6,290 bases of DNA. Origin: Acidobacteriota bacterium. Its GTDB lineage: Bacteria; Acidobacteriota; Terriglobia; Bryobacterales; JACQDG01. The stretch's first letter is position 1. Every line of letters begins with the position of its first letter. Of the stretch, positions 5,187 to 6,290 are shown piece after piece. A program made the translations under genes and the position numbers. The notes under the pieces are model-generated. The model was not told the origin of the DNA. It searched no databases and saw only the letters and a list, made by a program, of their open reading frames with translations. The stretch lies in contig JACQDI010000739.1 of assembly GCA_016201195.1 (NCBI GenBank), forward strand, positions 1 through 6,290, given 5' to 3'.

Positions 5187-6290
5187 CTACCATCCGGCGA
5201 GGGGCAGTTCCCCGCCCAGAATCCCCCGCGAAACTGCGGCGATGTCATCCTGCAACGGCCGGTCCGCCTCCATGAACGCGCTGCGCGCGCGGACGGCGCG
5301 GTAAATCCTGCGCGTGCCGGCGCCCAGGCGCGACGCCGCTCCCCTCAGATCGACCGCTTGGCACGCCGAGATCAGCAGGATGGCCACGGCGTTGCGCGCG
5401 CACTCCAGGGCGTCCCGCGCTGTGAGCGCTGCGTGGACCCCCAGGCTCACCATATCCTGATTGTGGGATTCGGTCGACACCGGGTGCACGGTGCTGGGCG
5501 AGGCCATCTGGCGCACCGCGCAGGTGAGCGAGGCCAGGCTCAACTGCATGCCCTTGAATCCCGTGTTGATCCCTGGATCGGCCACCAGGGCCGAGGGCAG
5601 GCCGTTTGAGAAGCGGTCGTCCACCAGCACCGACATCAGCGCGTGGGACCAGTTGGCCAGATTCGAGAGATCCAGCTTCAGCCCGTCCATGGCCCGCGCC
5701 ACGTGCCCGCCGTAGAAGCTGCCGGTATGGTAGATGCGGCCGGTGGCCGGATCTACCAGCGGGTTGTCGTTGGCCGAGTTGGCCTCCATCTCGACCACCG
5801 CCCGCGTGCCGGCGAGGGTCTCATACATCGGGCCGATACCTTGTGGGATGCAGCGAACGGAGTAGCCGCTCTGGATGGAGTGGGCCGCGCGGCCCCCTGT
5901 GCGTTCGCCCTTGGCCTCGCGCCGCAGCGCGGCCGTCGACCCCACCGCCCTCGATCCCTCGAGCAGCCGCCGCAGGTAGCGTCCCACGGCCTTTTGCCCG
6001 GCGTGGCCCTTGACCCGCTGCACCCAGTCGTCGTAGGGCTCGGCGGAGGCTCCCAGCGCCTCGACCCCGAGCGCAGCCGCGGCCAGAAAGGCCCGCAGCA
6101 CCGCGTCGGCGTCGTCCACGTTCAGCGCCGCGGCGCCGGTCATGGCCGTGGTTCCGTTGACGAGCGAGATGCCTTCCTTGTAGCTCAGCCGCAGCGGTTT
6201 GATCCGCGCCTGCTCGAGCGCCCGCCGCGCCGTGAGCACGCGGCCCCGATAGGCGACGCTGCCTTGCCCGACCAGGGCCATGGCCACGTA
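5187..6290 (-). CDS. MIO-type aromatic amino acid ammonia-lyase/aminomutase, C-terminal part
   Basis: The gene enters from beyond the right edge and stops at TAG 5187-5189, leaving 367 visible residues. The family includes histidine, phenylalanine and tyrosine ammonia-lyases and the related 2,3-aminomutases; they use an MIO group formed from Ala-Ser-Gly. The visible part starts YVAMALVGQGSVAYRG, which normally lies just after the ASGDL-x-PLS MIO segment, so the catalytic triad should be only a few codons outside. Numbering from the GTG at 6287: KEGISLVNGT (37-46, substrate Asn44), SIQSGYSVRCIPQ (137-149, with Gln139, Tyr142, Arg145 as in HAL), NSANDNPL (170-177) and STESHNQDMVSLG (271-283). 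The HNQD form is typical of phenylalanine/tyrosine enzymes, while histidine ammonia-lyases usually have NQEDHVSM, so an aromatic lyase or aminomutase is favoured over HAL. The length after MIO matches a complete C-terminus of a roughly 510-residue enzyme. The GTG at 6287 is not the true start. Confidence 0.9.
   Translation of the reverse strand, partial: YVAMALVGQGSVAYRGRVLTARRALEQARIKPLRLSYKEGISLVNGTTAMTGAAALNVDDADAVLRAFLAAAALGVEALGASAEPYDDWVQRVKGHAGQKAVGRYLRRLLEGSRAVGSTAALRREAKGERTGGRAAHSIQSGYSVRCIPQGIGPMYETLAGTRAVVEMEANSANDNPLVDPATGRIYHTGSFYGGHVARAMDGLKLDLSNLANWSHALMSVLVDDRFSNGLPSALVADPGINTGFKGMQLSLASLTCAVRQMASPSTVHPVSTESHNQDMVSLGVHAALTARDALECARNAVAILLISACQAVDLRGAASRLGAGTRRIYRAVRARSAFMEADRPLQDDIAAVSRGILGGELPLAGW

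Noticed and set aside
4951..5304. + strand frame of 117 residues from GTG 4951
   Set aside because: It overlaps the lyase coding region by over 100 nt, is low in recognisable motifs and reads through the hairpins.

Overview
The window looks like part of a chromosome from a GC-rich soil-type bacterium, most likely an acidobacterium (Solibacter/Bryobacter-like) or a metagenomic relative. This is inferred from three things: secreted, Tat-signal-bearing TIM-barrel and cysteine-hydrolase enzymes next to the tail of a probable Gfo/Idh/MocA oxidoreductase, TTTTGCC-type heptamer repeats between genes, and a small secreted domain of the 'RRxFxVEVxxVNL' type. I cannot run a search to confirm the taxon.

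Layout. Positions 3-65 hold the last codons of an upstream + strand gene, probably a Gfo/Idh/MocA oxidoreductase. Positions 66-227 are intergenic: a 37-bp perfect inverted repeat built from AAAAGGC/GCCTTTT heptamers surrounds a terminator-like GC hairpin with a T9 tract. From 228 to 4922 runs a tightly packed + strand gene row: a Tat-exported sugar phosphate isomerase/epimerase-like TIM barrel (228-1097), a secreted isochorismatase-like cysteine hydrolase (1115-1906), an APC/LAT-type amino acid permease (1906-3198), a PLP aminotransferase of fold type I (3195-4304), and a damaged TPR-type secreted gene (from 4301) that runs into a small secreted beta-type domain broken by a 7-C homopolymer (ends 4922). 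The last four junctions are 17 nt apart, 1 nt overlap, 4 nt overlap and 4 nt overlap, so the row is probably one operon with translational coupling. Positions 4923-5186 are a convergent intergenic region with three hairpin-forming sequences, including a 132-bp imperfect dyad. From 5187 to the window end, on the - strand, is the C-terminal three quarters of an MIO-type aromatic amino acid ammonia-lyase or aminomutase whose N-terminus and MIO triad lie outside.

How the genes may work together: permease, aminotransferase and, convergently, an aromatic amino acid lyase all point to amino acid uptake and breakdown or modification. The TIM barrel and cysteine hydrolase both carry export signals and may act on an unknown substrate outside the cytoplasm. 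The shared substrate is not readable from the sequence.

I see no CRISPR array, transposase, tRNA, rRNA, phage or defence system. The most unusual parts are the 4301-4922 mosaic (CTG start, two compensating frameshifts, a chimeric junction and a poly-C frameshift) and the two inverted-repeat elements.
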